The translations under genes were made by a program, and so were the position numbers. A stretch of DNA of 64,000 nucleotides from Glossina fuscipes (lineage: Eukaryota; Arthropoda; Insecta; Diptera; Glossinidae): positions 5,131,553 to 5,195,552 of the forward strand of contig NW_023998457.1 in NCBI RefSeq assembly GCF_014805625.2, read 5' to 3'. Below, piece by piece: positions 54,801 through 59,093 of the stretch (its first letter is position 1; each line of letters begins with the position of its first letter). The notes beneath the pieces were generated by a model, which was given only the letters and a program-made list of their open reading frames with translations, was not told the DNA's origin and did no database searches.

Positions 54801-57800
54801 TTAAGTTGCTTGGAGATCAATAATGAGAGGCTCCTTCTAGCACACACGTTTTGTTCAACTGTTATCCAAGATACATGCGTTTGGGACATCCCCATGGATG
54901 TTTCACTTCAGTGTACAACGATTCACTAAGTGAAGGATACTTTCTACATTAATTTTTTTTCAAGGGACAATGGAACAAAGTGTCATTAAGAGAAATTGTC
55001 CGCCTGGACGTTCTTCAATTTTTGCAAAGGGTTGCTTGTATCGGTTGCCACTAGAAATCTTTCTTCAGATTTAAGTTCTTCGAAGATCAATAGCAGGCGA
55101 AGCTTCCTGCTCAATTGTTTTTAAAACTTAGCTGTTGCCATATATGGTTCATTCAAGTTTTCCGAAATTCACTAAGTGGAGACACTTTCTGCATTACATA
55201 TTTTTTTATAAGCGACAAACGAAAAAGACCTTACGCGCAAAATCTTCTCCATGGGCGATCCGCTTAGTTTTCCGCAAGGTTCATCTGTTCGCGATAACGA
55301 CGTACATATTCCTTGCCTACCAAATATACCTCTATATATATGTAAATTTTCTTTTTTTTTTTTGCTTTTTTGAAGACTTAAAAGCCCGAGAAGGCAGAAA
55401 GCCGTTTCAAGTTTTCAGAGGATCAATCGCATTTAGAATTTAAGATTTTCTATAGTAGATTCCAGTCCCTACTAGATAGTTAAACTGTTATAGAAAATCC
55501 GATCAATTTATTTTCAGAACTCATTCGTCTAAGTTCTGTTACAGTTTTAGGAGGTCGCATAAAACATCTAAAAAGTTAGAAGAACCTATGCACAAGAAGT
55601 AAATTATGTTATAGAACAGCTAGGATTGGATTTATAATGCATCGAATTTTCATGTCAAATATTTAGTGAAATTATTTTAATACAAAGAGTATCATACGAG
55701 AATACGAAGAGTATAGATAGGGACTCCAGATGGTATTACGAAAAAAAATTTAAATCGAAATGCAAAACAGAATGCACTTTAAGGTTAAAAATTAACAGTT
55801 AAAAATTGATTCAACGAAACTTAACTTATTCACTCTCTGTGTTATCTATATATATATATATACATATATATGTATTTTTGTGTCTGTTTTTCTTTTCTTT
55901 ATATATTTCTTATATTTCCGATATACAATTTCGTAGCTGCATTGTTCGCAAAGAAGACTGTTTGCGCAGTATTAAAGAAAATACGTAAAATAATTAAGAA
56001 AGAAATAAAAAAAAAATTTTACAAAAAAAATTCTTATGTTTTCTTAAATTTTATGTAAAATTGTTTTCTATATTTAAATAATGAAAAAGATAGAAAATTT
56101 TATTAATATTTAAAAAACAACTTTTTATGTACACTTAAGATTAAAATTAATAAATATTTTGAAACATATGAATGAAGAATATAGTTATAGACAAATTTAA
56201 ATAGGTGTATATAGGTATGTGTACCTGTGTATATACATACTCACACATATTCATATATATATTTATTATATTATATATACATATATATACATATAGATAT
56301 ACATTTATGTATATATGCATTTATGTATATAAATGTATATATATATATATATGTATACATAAACATGCATATACACGTATATATATTCGTATATATATAT
56401 ATATGTGTACATATACCTATGTATATATATATGGGAATGTATATTTGTGCGTACATTTATGTACGCATAATTTACGCATGTATTTACCTGCATATGTATA
56501 GAAATATAGGGGAGTAAGGTAATTGAAAGAAAACAACATTCACACACATACACACATACGCATGTACACGGGTACATATATATACAATCTCCTCCCACCC
56601 TGCTTATGCCGAGCACAAGACGGCGGTGGAGAATATTTAAAATCTCAAGTAGCATTTCAATAAACAATACGTACTGTTGTTAAGCTTAAGATTTTATTAG
56701 TTATTCAATTTTTGTTTCCTCTTCTTGTTTCTTATTATAGCAAATCCTTTAGAAATCAAAACAATAATAATTTTAAGAAAGATTTTAAATTGTTATTGAT
56801 TCGATTTCAGTATTTGTTGTAGCGGAAGAAATTTTAATTTCATATAATAACCTAAAGTCAAATAGTTAAGCTAGTAAATAAAAACAAAAGAAAAAAAAAA
56901 ACGCTTTTTACAATAATTTATTTATTTTGTGTATTTTAAGTTTCGCCTTTTTTTCTTTTCACACAGTTAAAGCAATTGCCAACAGCAACAACAATAAGAA
57001 ATTTTTTTTGATTTTTATTTTATGCCATTTAAAAATAAAAGAATAGTAACGGTGTAAATCACATCAGGTCACCACTGTAAAGGAAATATCAAATTTCCAT
57101 AATAATTTCAGAGCAAGGAAGGAAATGCGAATCCGTCTTCCCAAACGACGTATAGTGCGACGAAGATTTGAAAGAAATAAAAGAATCAGCTCTAGTTTTG
57201 CGTTACTGCTTATCGGTCCGTCACGATTATGATATTCCATGACAGGATAAAAATGTGATCGTAAATTGTTCTTTAGAAAATCTTCAGAATTGATTTGTGC
57301 TCCGGACGATCATTAGACAAAATACAGCTAATATTCATTTTTCCGCTAATGAGGAATTCTATATAGTTGGAGGTTAAACTCTACTTCACTATTAATACTG
57401 ACTACGCTTTAAACTTGAATTGATTTCCGCTTTTTGTTAGAGGTTCATTAAGGTCTACGGATTTGTTGTGTGGTAACACCTTTGAAAAACATATCACTAT
57501 AGAAGTTTCTTAGTTAGTCTAATTAAAAGTTCTTAAGTGAATCTTAAGTAAGTACGAAATGCACATGGGGACGGAATGTTGTTTATGTTGTTTTATATTT
57601 GTAGAGGCTACTCTTTTTGCATTTTTCTTATAATATTTTTTTTAACTTTTATCATCTATTTATAAAGTAGGAACACGGGTTTAGAGTTATGTTAAGTTTA
57701 AGAGCAATCGATTCGAAAATCTCGTATATTTCCAGGTATACCGTAAAATAGGTGTGAATGCAATAAAATATCGCAAAGTTTTGTACGGAGAAGAAAACAT

Positions 57801-59093
57801 ATTTATAGAAACCAATTCAGGCATTTAACAGCTGGTATACGCATCATTGTTACCCCTACATGCGATTTACCTACCTACCTGGCTACATACCTACTTATGA
57901 GACAGGGTGCGAAAGTGACCAGCACCTAGAAGTTGGACTCGCCTTTAATTGTACCGATCGGTACAGACTCGTTCTGAATTAGTCTGCTCGTCTGCCCGTC
58001 TGTCCGCCTATTACTCTATTTGTCTGTCTGCCCACGTAATTTGGTGTCCAACCTACAAATTGCAATTAACGCAAGGGACGATTTTTCTTGAAAATAGTTG
58101 GGATCAGCACGCTTTTTCGATCACTCCCCCTATAACGTACTAGTTTCAAAAGTTGTTTCATTGCAAAAAATTTAAATTTTACAAATTTTCTCGACAAAAC
58201 TCGCTAAGTAATAATAGTTTGACATTTTAAATTGATGTGAATACTTTGTCTTGGCTAAGGCAATTTTTTGAACCCGTTCTCACATAAGCGAACTGAGTCT
58301 TTATACTGTAAAAGAGTGCAGTTTCCTATGTTTTATAGTGAAAATTATTTCGCTATAGCAGATTGATAAAGAAATCAACCTTATCGAAGTTTTTTTATAC
58401 CCTACACCAAGGGTAGATACAAAGGTATATTAAGATTGACTTGGGATAGAACATTCTTTTGAATCGATCTAAATTTATCTGTCCGTTTTATTGTCTTCAA
58501 CGTACTTGCCGCAACTGCGGCTACACTGAATCTTGCTGAAAATGAATTGTATCAAACTACTCTTCCTACCTTTATATACAGTAAGTACTTCCTTATGGAA
58601 AAGATGCTATATTGATTTCCAAGCATGGCCTGCAACACTTCTTTCCCCAGAATTGCTGCAGCTTTTATACCCAAGTTCACTTATAGAGCGAAAGTAAATT
58701 AAGTTTGTACAGATGTGTATAACATTCAGATGGACTTGCGATAGACCCAAGTTTAACTGTACCAATCGATTTAAGCGTGTTTGTCCGTCTGCCCGTTTTC
58801 TTGTTTCCAAACCTTAGACCGCAAATTTTTGAAATATTTTGCTGAAATTTGATGCACTTATGTGTTTTGATTAAGGACAAGGAACTCGTTTGATGAAGAA
58901 CTACATGGTAGTGTAGGGTGGTTTAATGGTGGACCATAACTCACTATAGGATTTTTACTTATTTTTATTTTAATTTTTTATATTTAATTTAATTATATAT
59001 TTTTTTTTTAATTATATACATATTTTTTGGTTTATTTTTTTTTATTTTCAGTGTAAAGAACCTCTAAAAGAGCTGGGTACTGAATGTGTATAA
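14549..59093 (+). CDS. LpR: Lipophorin receptor (LDLR/VLDLR family), 12 exons, 5' end missing
   Basis: Join of 14549-14671, 16095-16318, 22606-22870, 22958-23180, 26467-26802, 26958-27176, 27260-27614, 32832-33030, 33431-33697, 53222-53358, 53436-53585 and 59052-59093. All introns are GT-AG and every phase matches. The spliced 845 residues read: LDLa1-6 (res 4-248), cbEGF1 (249-287), cbEGF2 (289-329), YWTD propeller (about 330-600, with FWSD 379, YFTD 423, YWSD 466, YWVD 510, YWTD 553), EGF3 (603-644), Ser/Thr-rich stalk (648-762), transmembrane helix (764-788), and a tail with FENPVY at 801-806. This is the insect lipophorin receptor order. The family binds lipophorin at the plasma membrane of fat body, ovary and other tissues, and supports lipid uptake by endocytosis or by stabilising transfer particles. 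The signal peptide and any earlier LDLa modules are not seen, so the start lies upstream. LpR1 and LpR2 cannot be told apart here; another LDLR-family member is unlikely. Confidence 0.93.
14812..15725 (+). repeat. Family B element, near full length
   Basis: It starts TTTTTTATACCCATCACCGAAG and ends GTGAGTGGTGGGTGT, AGATTCGGTCGCAACCGAAT and TTACTTGTTT. The start and end hold inverted ATACCCATCACC/GGTGATGGGTAT-type sequences (diverged at this 3' end), with the hairpin near the 3' end. Between them are two CCGTCTGTCC cores (14955 and 15355). It lies 140 bp after the LDLa1 exon. Confidence 0.7.
16095..16318 (+). CDS. LpR: LpR exon: LDLa modules 2 and 3
   Basis: The acceptor is CCATTAAG and the donor GTAAGT; the exon starts in phase 1 and ends in phase 0. 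It encodes residues 41-115. LDLa2 contains [17 protein letters not shown] and LDLa3 contains [17 protein letters not shown], both with the Trp and the acidic calcium cage of strong ligand-binding repeats. The exon stops one residue before the last cysteine of LDLa3. That cysteine comes from the next exon (GGT TGC at 22606), 6.3 kb away. Confidence 0.92.
16480..17110 (+). repeat. Family A distal body
   Basis: Repeated AAATTGGCTCATAATAG and TTTGGATCACATGGGTCTATTTTT blocks, a (TA)n at 16950-16971, and the ending GGTGTAGGGTATGTAACGGT, GGCG and CACTATAATGTTCTGACTTG. This is the 3' half of family A in the intron after LDLa3. Confidence 0.6.
17111..18195. other. Intronic, low-complexity tracts
   Basis: No exon is recognised. 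There are poly-T at 17272-17286, an A/T-rich block at 17570-17650, and a (CT)n tract at 18065-18091. The open frames here are low-complexity. Confidence 0.4.
18200..18575 (-). repeat. Family A element, minus orientation
   Basis: The complement reads TTAAGTTTGGGCGGATGTAT, CGGCCTAAGCTTGTCTCTTC, a CTGTCTGTCTAT core, CCTACAGGCCACAATTTTTG and TTTTTCGATTA. Confidence 0.65.
18580..19015 (+). repeat. Family B element, truncated
   Basis: TCATCCGTCGGTCCGTCTACG, GATAACGAAAATTACC, a degenerate GATCATACCCATCCAATGTTAT block, and an ending GACTTTAGTCGAATATAG with CTTTCTTATTTTC. It directly abuts the minus family A copy at 18200-18575. Confidence 0.55.
19020..21235. other. Intronic; pyrimidine-rich tract at 20190-20465
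   Basis: No exon is recognised. 20190-20465 is strongly C+T-rich on the plus strand, with (CT)n at 20299-20315 and many TTTC/CTCT runs. A CAG/CTG-rich spot lies near 20010. Confidence 0.5.
21240..22330 (-). repeat. Family A element, minus, long copy
   Basis: It parallels 1200-2165: a body with CATCTAAATTCCCTACCGTT-type blocks, then GAAAAGGTTCCAAACATTGC. The complement of GTCCATCCGTCC and TCAGAATCATTTTTTAAATC lies near the upper end. A short A-like piece precedes it. Confidence 0.6.
22331..22605 (+). other. Intron end before LDLa3/4 exon
   Basis: No feature other than the pyrimidine tract and TTACATAACAG acceptor used by the exon at 22606. Confidence 0.4.
22606..22870 (+). CDS. LpR: LpR exon: end of LDLa3, LDLa4 and LDLa5
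   Basis: The acceptor TTACATAACAG ends at 22605 and the donor is GTAAGT at 22871. The first codons, Gly-Cys, supply the missing sixth cysteine of LDLa3. LDLa4 (res 127-164) has CPGGDDE in place of the usual DGSDE and a three-residue insertion before its last Cys. LDLa5 (169-203) has [13 protein letters not shown], with Asn for Asp and Arg for Gly in the calcium motif. NLT at 119 and NKT at 166 are N-glycosylation sequons. The following intron is only 87 nt and has no stop in this frame. Confidence 0.9.
22958..23180 (+). CDS. LpR: LpR exon: LDLa6 and calcium-binding EGF1
   Basis: The acceptor is AAATGTAG and the donor GTAAGC; it starts in phase 1 and ends in phase 2. LDLa6 (res 211-248) ends with DCPDGEDE and leads straight into the EGF module. 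That module begins DINEC, the calcium-binding EGF signature, and continues through YRCECETG. The EGF is completed in the next exon (YKLINNRTC). The first in-frame stop is made by the donor bases themselves. Confidence 0.92.
23181..24700. other. Intronic stretch, degenerate
   Basis: 23640-24000 is richer in G+C than its surroundings and contains short Arg/Lys/Gln-rich frames broken by stops (for example near 23705). This suggests an old retroelement, but I can assign no domain. Nothing else is recognised. Confidence 0.35.
24709..25165 (-). mobile_element. LTR retrotransposon remnant: LTR and primer-binding site
   Basis: The complement of 24709-24732 contains AGCGCCCAACGTGGGG, the shape of a tRNA primer-binding site just after a 5' LTR (compare TGGCGCCCAACGTGGGG in fly LTR elements). 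About 90 bp before it on the minus strand is CAATAAAGTCC, a polyadenylation signal placed as in an R-U5 region. The opposite edge reads TGTTACAGATACAACCC (minus), a possible LTR start. No gag/pol frame follows. Confidence 0.5.
25170..25265 (-). mobile_element. tRNA-derived SINE fragment
   Basis: The complement contains GTAGGCAAAGCACCACGACT and GGATTCAAATCTCAATGGCG, a B-box-bearing tRNA-like head in the same style as those at 14235, 40014 and 46865. A diverged relative may lie at 25480-25800 (ACTCACTCCCTGCCCTGC tail), less sure. Confidence 0.5.
25266..26466. other. Intron, mostly unassigned
   Basis: An ATA/GTA-rich run lies at 25318-25350. SINE-like scraps lie at 25480-25800. Nothing else is recognised before the exon at 26467. 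Confidence 0.35.
26467..26802 (+). CDS. LpR: LpR exon: EGF1 end, EGF2 and start of YWTD propeller
   Basis: The acceptor is GTCTTACAG and the donor GTAAGT. The exon completes EGF1, then encodes cbEGF2 (res 289-329; DVNEC, GGFKCEC, sequon NHT). It continues into the first propeller blade, with [15 protein letters not shown] and FWSD at 379-382. The EGF pair plus propeller is the EGF-precursor homology region, which releases ligand in acidic endosomes in the LDLR family. Confidence 0.93.
26958..27176 (+). CDS. LpR: LpR exon: YWTD propeller, blade 2 region
   Basis: The acceptor is GCATTTTAG and the donor GTAAGT, in phase 2 at both ends. It encodes residues 390-462, including [17 protein letters not shown] and [13 protein letters not shown], which are strongly conserved in LDLR-family propellers. 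A second AG two bases downstream would break the frame, so 26958 is the start. Confidence 0.93.
27260..27614 (+). CDS. LpR: LpR exon: YWTD propeller blades 3-5
   Basis: The acceptor follows a T-rich tract ending GTTTAG and the donor is GTAAGTGG; the exon ends in phase 0. It encodes residues 463-581 with YWSD, YWVD and YWTD at 466, 510 and 553. The interblade motifs [20 protein letters not shown] and [14 protein letters not shown] are hallmark LDLR/VLDLR/LpR sequence. This is the most conserved exon of the gene in the window. Confidence 0.95.
27615..28105. other. Intron start, unassigned
   Basis: No exon or known repeat seen. Confidence 0.35.
28110..29190 (+). repeat. Degenerate ~90 bp tandem repeat array, about 11 copies
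   Basis: The phrase GAAAACCTTTCGAGACATTTT (with variants), followed by ATATAAGTACGGACGGAC, recurs near 28234, 28324, 28418, 28509, 28610, 28695, 28806, 28898, 28985, 29064 and 29127. The usual spacing is 87-95 bp. Each unit also carries ACTAACAAGACCAACAATAA and a GACGGACGGAC core. Open frames on both strands are by-products of the repeat. Confidence 0.85.
29250..31070. other. Intronic stretch, unassigned
   Basis: No exon or recognised repeat. A (CAA)n tract lies at 30720-30736. Confidence 0.35.
31075..31815 (+). repeat. Family A element, near full length
   Basis: TATATTAAGTTAGTACGGAC, TATTATACCAATCGATTTAA, a GTCCGCCTGTCCG core, TTCGACTACTCCCCATATAA, distal body blocks, and the ending GGAGTGTAATAGTTGGCGTT, GCCCGACTATAATATTCTTA. 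Both ends are preserved. Confidence 0.7.
32050..32472 (+). repeat. Family B element, internally deleted
   Basis: It starts TTTATACCCATCACCAAAGAA and ends GGTGATGGTTATAAAAGATTC, then GGTCACAACCGAAT and TTACTCGTTT. The inverted ATACCCATCACC/GGTGATGGTTAT ends and the 3' stem are clear. One GCCCGTCTTTCCGTC core. Confidence 0.7.
32832..33030 (+). CDS. LpR: LpR exon: last propeller strand and EGF3
   Basis: I place the acceptor at AACAACAG (ending 32831), so the exon begins TTG CAG CAT CCG (LQHPM); Leu-Gln at this point is conserved in the family. The second AG six bases later (32836-32837) would delete only those two residues. The donor is GTAAGTG. The exon encodes VYHPYRQP and a six-cysteine EGF module (res 603-644; [24 protein letters not shown]). 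Confidence 0.9.
33431..33697 (+). CDS. LpR: LpR exon: Ser/Thr-rich stalk
   Basis: The acceptor is CATATATAG and the donor the weaker GTATGA. It encodes residues 648-736, a low-complexity stretch rich in Ser, Thr, Asn and His (for example [15 protein letters not shown]). It sits where LDLR-family receptors carry the O-glycosylated stalk between EGF3 and the membrane. The phases fit both neighbours (phase 1 to phase 1), so this exon is a whole-codon cassette that could be skipped without a frameshift. In related genes this region is variable and alternatively spliced, so exact boundaries are less sure. Confidence 0.8.
33698..34145 (+). other. Start of 19.5 kb LpR intron
   Basis: Unassigned AT-rich sequence with a GTAT/GTGT run near 33765-33800 and poly-T near 33913. 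Confidence 0.35.
34150..35260 (+). repeat. Degenerate ~145 bp repeat cluster
   Basis: The block GGCAGCACCTTATAAGTAA, then ACACAAGTGAAAACTTT, then CTTGACTATAGAGCG and CATATCGTATATTTTCTG, recurs near 34189, 34319, 34473 and 34616. More diverged members lie near 34693, 35045 and 35248. A related scrap (CATATCGTATATCGTATGTA, CTGGCAGCACTCC) is at 47150-47215. Confidence 0.75.
35575..35830 (-). repeat. Family A fragment, minus
   Basis: The plus strand shows CTACCCTACATCGATG, GGCGTTATATAGGAAGTGGA, a TCAAAAACTGTGGCCGGTAT block and ACAGACGGACAGATTG, the complement of the family A core. Confidence 0.55.
36149..36173. repeat. (AC)n microsatellite
   Basis: About 12 AC units. The flanks 35831-36148 are unassigned. 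Confidence 0.9.
36395..36660 (+). repeat. Family B 5' fragment
   Basis: AATACCCACAGCCGACAAATGG, TATCAAAGCATTTGCAACGG, GAAGCTTTTGTTATCAAATTT and GTATTAAAAACGGGTCAAATC follow family B order. A family-A-like GTCTGTCCATCTGTCC core follows near 36707. Confidence 0.55.
36661..37840. other. Intronic stretch, A-rich
   Basis: AAAAC/AAC-rich tracts at 37110-37210 and a CAA/ATA-rich tract at 37590-37640. No exon recognised. Confidence 0.35.
37845..38140 (-). repeat. Family A element, minus, short
   Basis: ATACCCTACACCATTCAAAA, CATCAAAATAATTCGGAAAT, GTGGCCTATAGGTTGA, AGACAGCGGGACAGACAAGC, TTATCCCAAATCCTTCTAGG and CGCACAAACTTTAAAATACCC are complements of family A in reverse order. Confidence 0.65.
38455..38845 (+). 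repeat. 20-bp minisatellite, about 19 copies
   Basis: The unit is GATCAGCRTGAATAAGAARY. Copies near 38690-38800 show a 40 bp higher-order pair (…AAGAAATGATCAGCGCGAAT alternating with …AACTACCGATCAGCATGAAT). Outer copies are more diverged. Confidence 0.85.
38930..39165 (+). repeat. Family A element, internally deleted
   Basis: TGTGTCTGTCCGTCTGTACG, CAGTCTATAGATCGCAATCT, GAGATATTTTGATGACATTT, TTTTTTCGACCACTTCCCGT, AAGTGAAGTGGTGTAGGGTA. The central landmarks are exceptionally clear, while the 5' end is missing. Confidence 0.7.
39170..40010. other. Intronic stretch, unassigned
   Basis: No exon or repeat recognised. Confidence 0.35.
40014..40215 (+). mobile_element. tRNA-derived SINE
   Basis: An A-box-like TAGGCCAAGTGAGTAAG and a B box GCGATTCAAATCTC lie about 50 bp apart. 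They are followed by GTGAGTGAGTATAGTGAGAG, TAATCGGTAAAAGCAC and a tail TTTCTGACCCTCAACGTGTTAC. The tail matches the copy at 46865-47100. Confidence 0.7.
40245..40590. repeat. Family A fragments, minus then plus
   Basis: 40245-40385 is minus (GACGGAGAGACAAGCTTAAA). 40386-40590 is plus (TATACCGATCGATTCAGAAT, GTTTGTCCGTCTATCCG) and ends CCCAACTACAATTATCTTAC. Unassigned sequence follows to 41415. Confidence 0.55.
41420..41940 (+). mobile_element. SINE with tail tandemly repeated four times
   Basis: 41430-41480 has a tRNA-like head (GCATGGCCGAGCAGATAGG). The unit GTGCTCAGTCGGTAATGGCA, TAACACCTTTGTCAGTCACG, CTACCTTTACGGCTATGGTC and CTTTCTATCCGCTTCTTCCC then starts at 41521, 41627, 41731 and 41837, a period of 104-106 bp. 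The same tail occurs once in the SINE at 46865. Confidence 0.8.
42030..42240 (-). repeat. Family A fragment, minus
   Basis: AAAATATCTCCAAAACTGCA, ACAGACGTCAGACGGA and GTGCGCATATATCTTATC are complements of family A blocks. Unassigned sequence follows to 42848. Confidence 0.5.
42849..42878. repeat. Poly-A tract
   Basis: Thirty consecutive A. No coding sequence just upstream on the plus strand suggests a retrocopy. 42879-43770 is unassigned. Confidence 0.9.
43773..43828. repeat. (CA)n microsatellite
   Basis: CA repeats with occasional TA interruptions. Confidence 0.9.
44045..44972 (+). repeat. Family B element, near full length
   Basis: ATTTCGTCAACACGTTTGCA, CAGAAGGAAGCTTTCAAAAC, ATCTGTCTGTCCGTCTGTCC, AGCTATCAATTTCAAATTTG, a second CCGTCTTTTCTGCC/CTTGTCCGTCTGC core, and the end GACGGTATGGGTATAAAAAA with TTCGGTCGCAACC. 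Same layout as 14812-15725. Confidence 0.7.
44973..45600. other. Intronic stretch, unassigned
   Basis: A short (TA)n lies at 44997-45011. No exon recognised. Confidence 0.35.
45620..46180. repeat. Inverted pair of family A elements
   Basis: 45620-45920 is plus (TATATTAAGTTTGTGCGAAT, GTTGTCTGTCCGTC, TTTTTTCGGCCACTTCCCAT, CACTAC-type end). 45925-46180 is minus (complement of TAAGTTTGTGCGAATGTGTG at its upper end, ACAGACAGACAAGC core). They meet tail to tail. Confidence 0.65.
46181..46860. other. Intronic stretch, unassigned
   Basis: (CA)n/(TA)n tract at 46392-46434. Nothing else recognised. Confidence 0.35.
46865..47115 (+). mobile_element. tRNA-derived SINE
   Basis: TGGGTAGCCGAATAAAC (A-box-like), GGTTCAAATCTCAGGTAC (B box), GTGAGTGCTCAGTCGGCAAA, GGCACGAC, GGCTACGATCACAACCCTCC and TTTTGACCGCCCTCGTGTTA. 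It links the copy at 40014 (same 3' end) with the repeated tail at 41521-41940. Confidence 0.7.
47216..47940. other. Intronic stretch, unassigned
   Basis: (AC)n at 47350-47366. 47760-47850 has GCCATAATTGTAACTTG and TTAGACGGACG, possibly a minus family A scrap. Confidence 0.35.
47965..48180 (+). repeat. Family A element, short
   Basis: TGTATTAAGTTTGTACGGAT, TTTGTCTGTCCGTCTGTC, GTATTGGTCCAAGGGCGAAA and GAAATAGTTTAGAGTATTCA. Confidence 0.6.
48181..49780. other. Intronic stretch, low-complexity
   Basis: (TTG)n at 48367-48384, (AC)n at 48680-48700, poly-A near 48833-48850. No exon recognised. Confidence 0.35.
49785..50010 (+). repeat. Family A element, internally deleted
   Basis: ATACAAGTACACATTGAGTT, CCAGAAGGACGTGACCC, ACCGATAACCATTTGTCTAT, GACATGCTTTGGCCCAGGAA, GGTTCGTATCGGACCAACTC and CCATATAAAGCCTTG. 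Confidence 0.6.
50530..50870 (-). pseudogene. Dead mariner-family transposase fragment
   Basis: The minus-strand frame 50752-50571 gives [13 protein letters not shown] (family VTMDETW, holding the first catalytic Asp), [13 protein letters not shown] (family TGE(S)xxKxxK), and [12 protein letters not shown] (family FxDYLEKGKTI). The segment between the KxxK and DYLEKG motifs is shortened, so the core has an internal deletion. Stops follow immediately. Upstream sequence to 50870 is probably the same element, in other frames. Confidence 0.7.
51240..51440 (+). pseudogene. Dead mariner transposase N-terminus
   Basis: At 51327 the plus strand reads [16 protein letters not shown], a clear mariner transposase start (family [19 protein letters not shown]). 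Then come an in-frame stop, frameshifted [13 protein letters not shown] sequence, and a (TA)n tract at 51458-51497 that ends the similarity. The orientation is opposite to the fragment at 50530-50870, so the two are separate insertions or an inversion. Confidence 0.65.
51740..52850 (-). repeat. Family B elements, minus orientation
   Basis: The lower end (51740-51800) reads AAATTATATTCGACTGTGAT, TATGCCCATCACCGTTATTC. The upper end has TTGCAAACGTTTTGACAAAATG and TTGATGGGTATCAAACC. The complement carries two cores with GTCTGTCC near 52690. The length and doubled landmarks suggest one full copy plus a partial copy. Confidence 0.6.
52851..53221 (+). other. End of 19.5 kb intron
   Basis: Unassigned, T-rich toward the acceptor at 53220-53221. 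Confidence 0.4.
53222..53358 (+). CDS. LpR: LpR exon: stalk end and transmembrane helix
   Basis: A long T-rich tract and TTTGTACAG precede it, and the donor is GTAAGT. It encodes residues 737-782: a Thr/Ser/Gly stalk with sequon NAT at 744, then [16 protein letters not shown], the first two thirds of the single membrane helix. It follows a 19.5 kb intron. The phase (1 in, 0 out) joins correctly to the exon 77 bp downstream. Confidence 0.9.
53436..53585 (+). CDS. LpR: LpR exon: end of TM helix and NPVY cytoplasmic tail
   Basis: The acceptor is GCTTTTCAG and the donor GTAAAC. Exactly 50 codons (res 783-832) finish the helix (LLYLGY), give a basic stop-transfer (RHCSRR), and then [18 protein letters not shown] is the clathrin-adaptor-binding internalisation signal of LDLR-family receptors. 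Reading through the donor would add Val-Asn-Ile and a stop, giving a possible short alternative tail. Confidence 0.93.
53586..54290 (+). other. Intron start, unassigned
   Basis: No exon recognised. A short GCAGAAGACCGCAGAAGGCC duplication lies at 54092-54120. Confidence 0.35.
54290..55460 (+). repeat. Degenerate tandem repeat, unit about 160-290 bp
   Basis: GACTCAAGATTTAAGATCTTC followed by GAAAATCAATAGC recurs near 54404, 54555, 54790 and 55060. A second landmark (CATTnnATTTTTTnTCAAGGGA, then AAATCTCCGCnTGGACG) recurs near 54664, 54948 and 55191. Order is conserved between units. Confidence 0.75.
55461..56190. other. Intron, unassigned
   Basis: A (TA)n lies at 55848-55875. A pyrimidine tract and CGTAG precede a 13-codon open segment at 55937-55975. 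Nothing else recognised. Confidence 0.35.
56200..56600. repeat. TA/TGTA/TACA-rich low-complexity block
   Basis: Nearly pure alternation of TATATA with ATGTATATACATA motifs, so long Tyr/Ile/His-rich frames appear on both strands. They are not genes. Confidence 0.85.
56601..57890. other. Intron, unassigned
   Basis: No exon or repeat recognised. Confidence 0.35.
57930..58935 (+). repeat. Two family A elements in tandem
   Basis: 57930-58390 (ACCGATCGGTACAGACTCGT, CGTCTGCCCGTCTGTCCGCC, GATCACTCCCCCTATAACGT) and 58400-58935 (two partial openings, TTTGTCCGTCTGCCCG, AAATATTTTGCTGAAATTTG, TAGTGTAGGGTGGTTTAATG). They lie just before the last LpR exon. Confidence 0.6.
59052..59093 (+). CDS. LpR: LpR last coding exon (13 residues and stop)
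   Basis: A T-rich tract and TTATTTTCAG precede TGT AAA GAA CCT CTA, and 13 codons end at TAA. The phase-0 join gives a tail ending [19 protein letters not shown]. The very short length makes this the least certain exon. An EPL-type ending is plausible for fly LpR tails but is recalled rather than checked. Confidence 0.65.
   Translation, partial: CKEPLKELGTECV

Noticed and set aside
56205..56667. Several Tyr/Ile/His-rich ORFs on both strands
   Set aside because: Product of the TA/TGTA low-complexity block.
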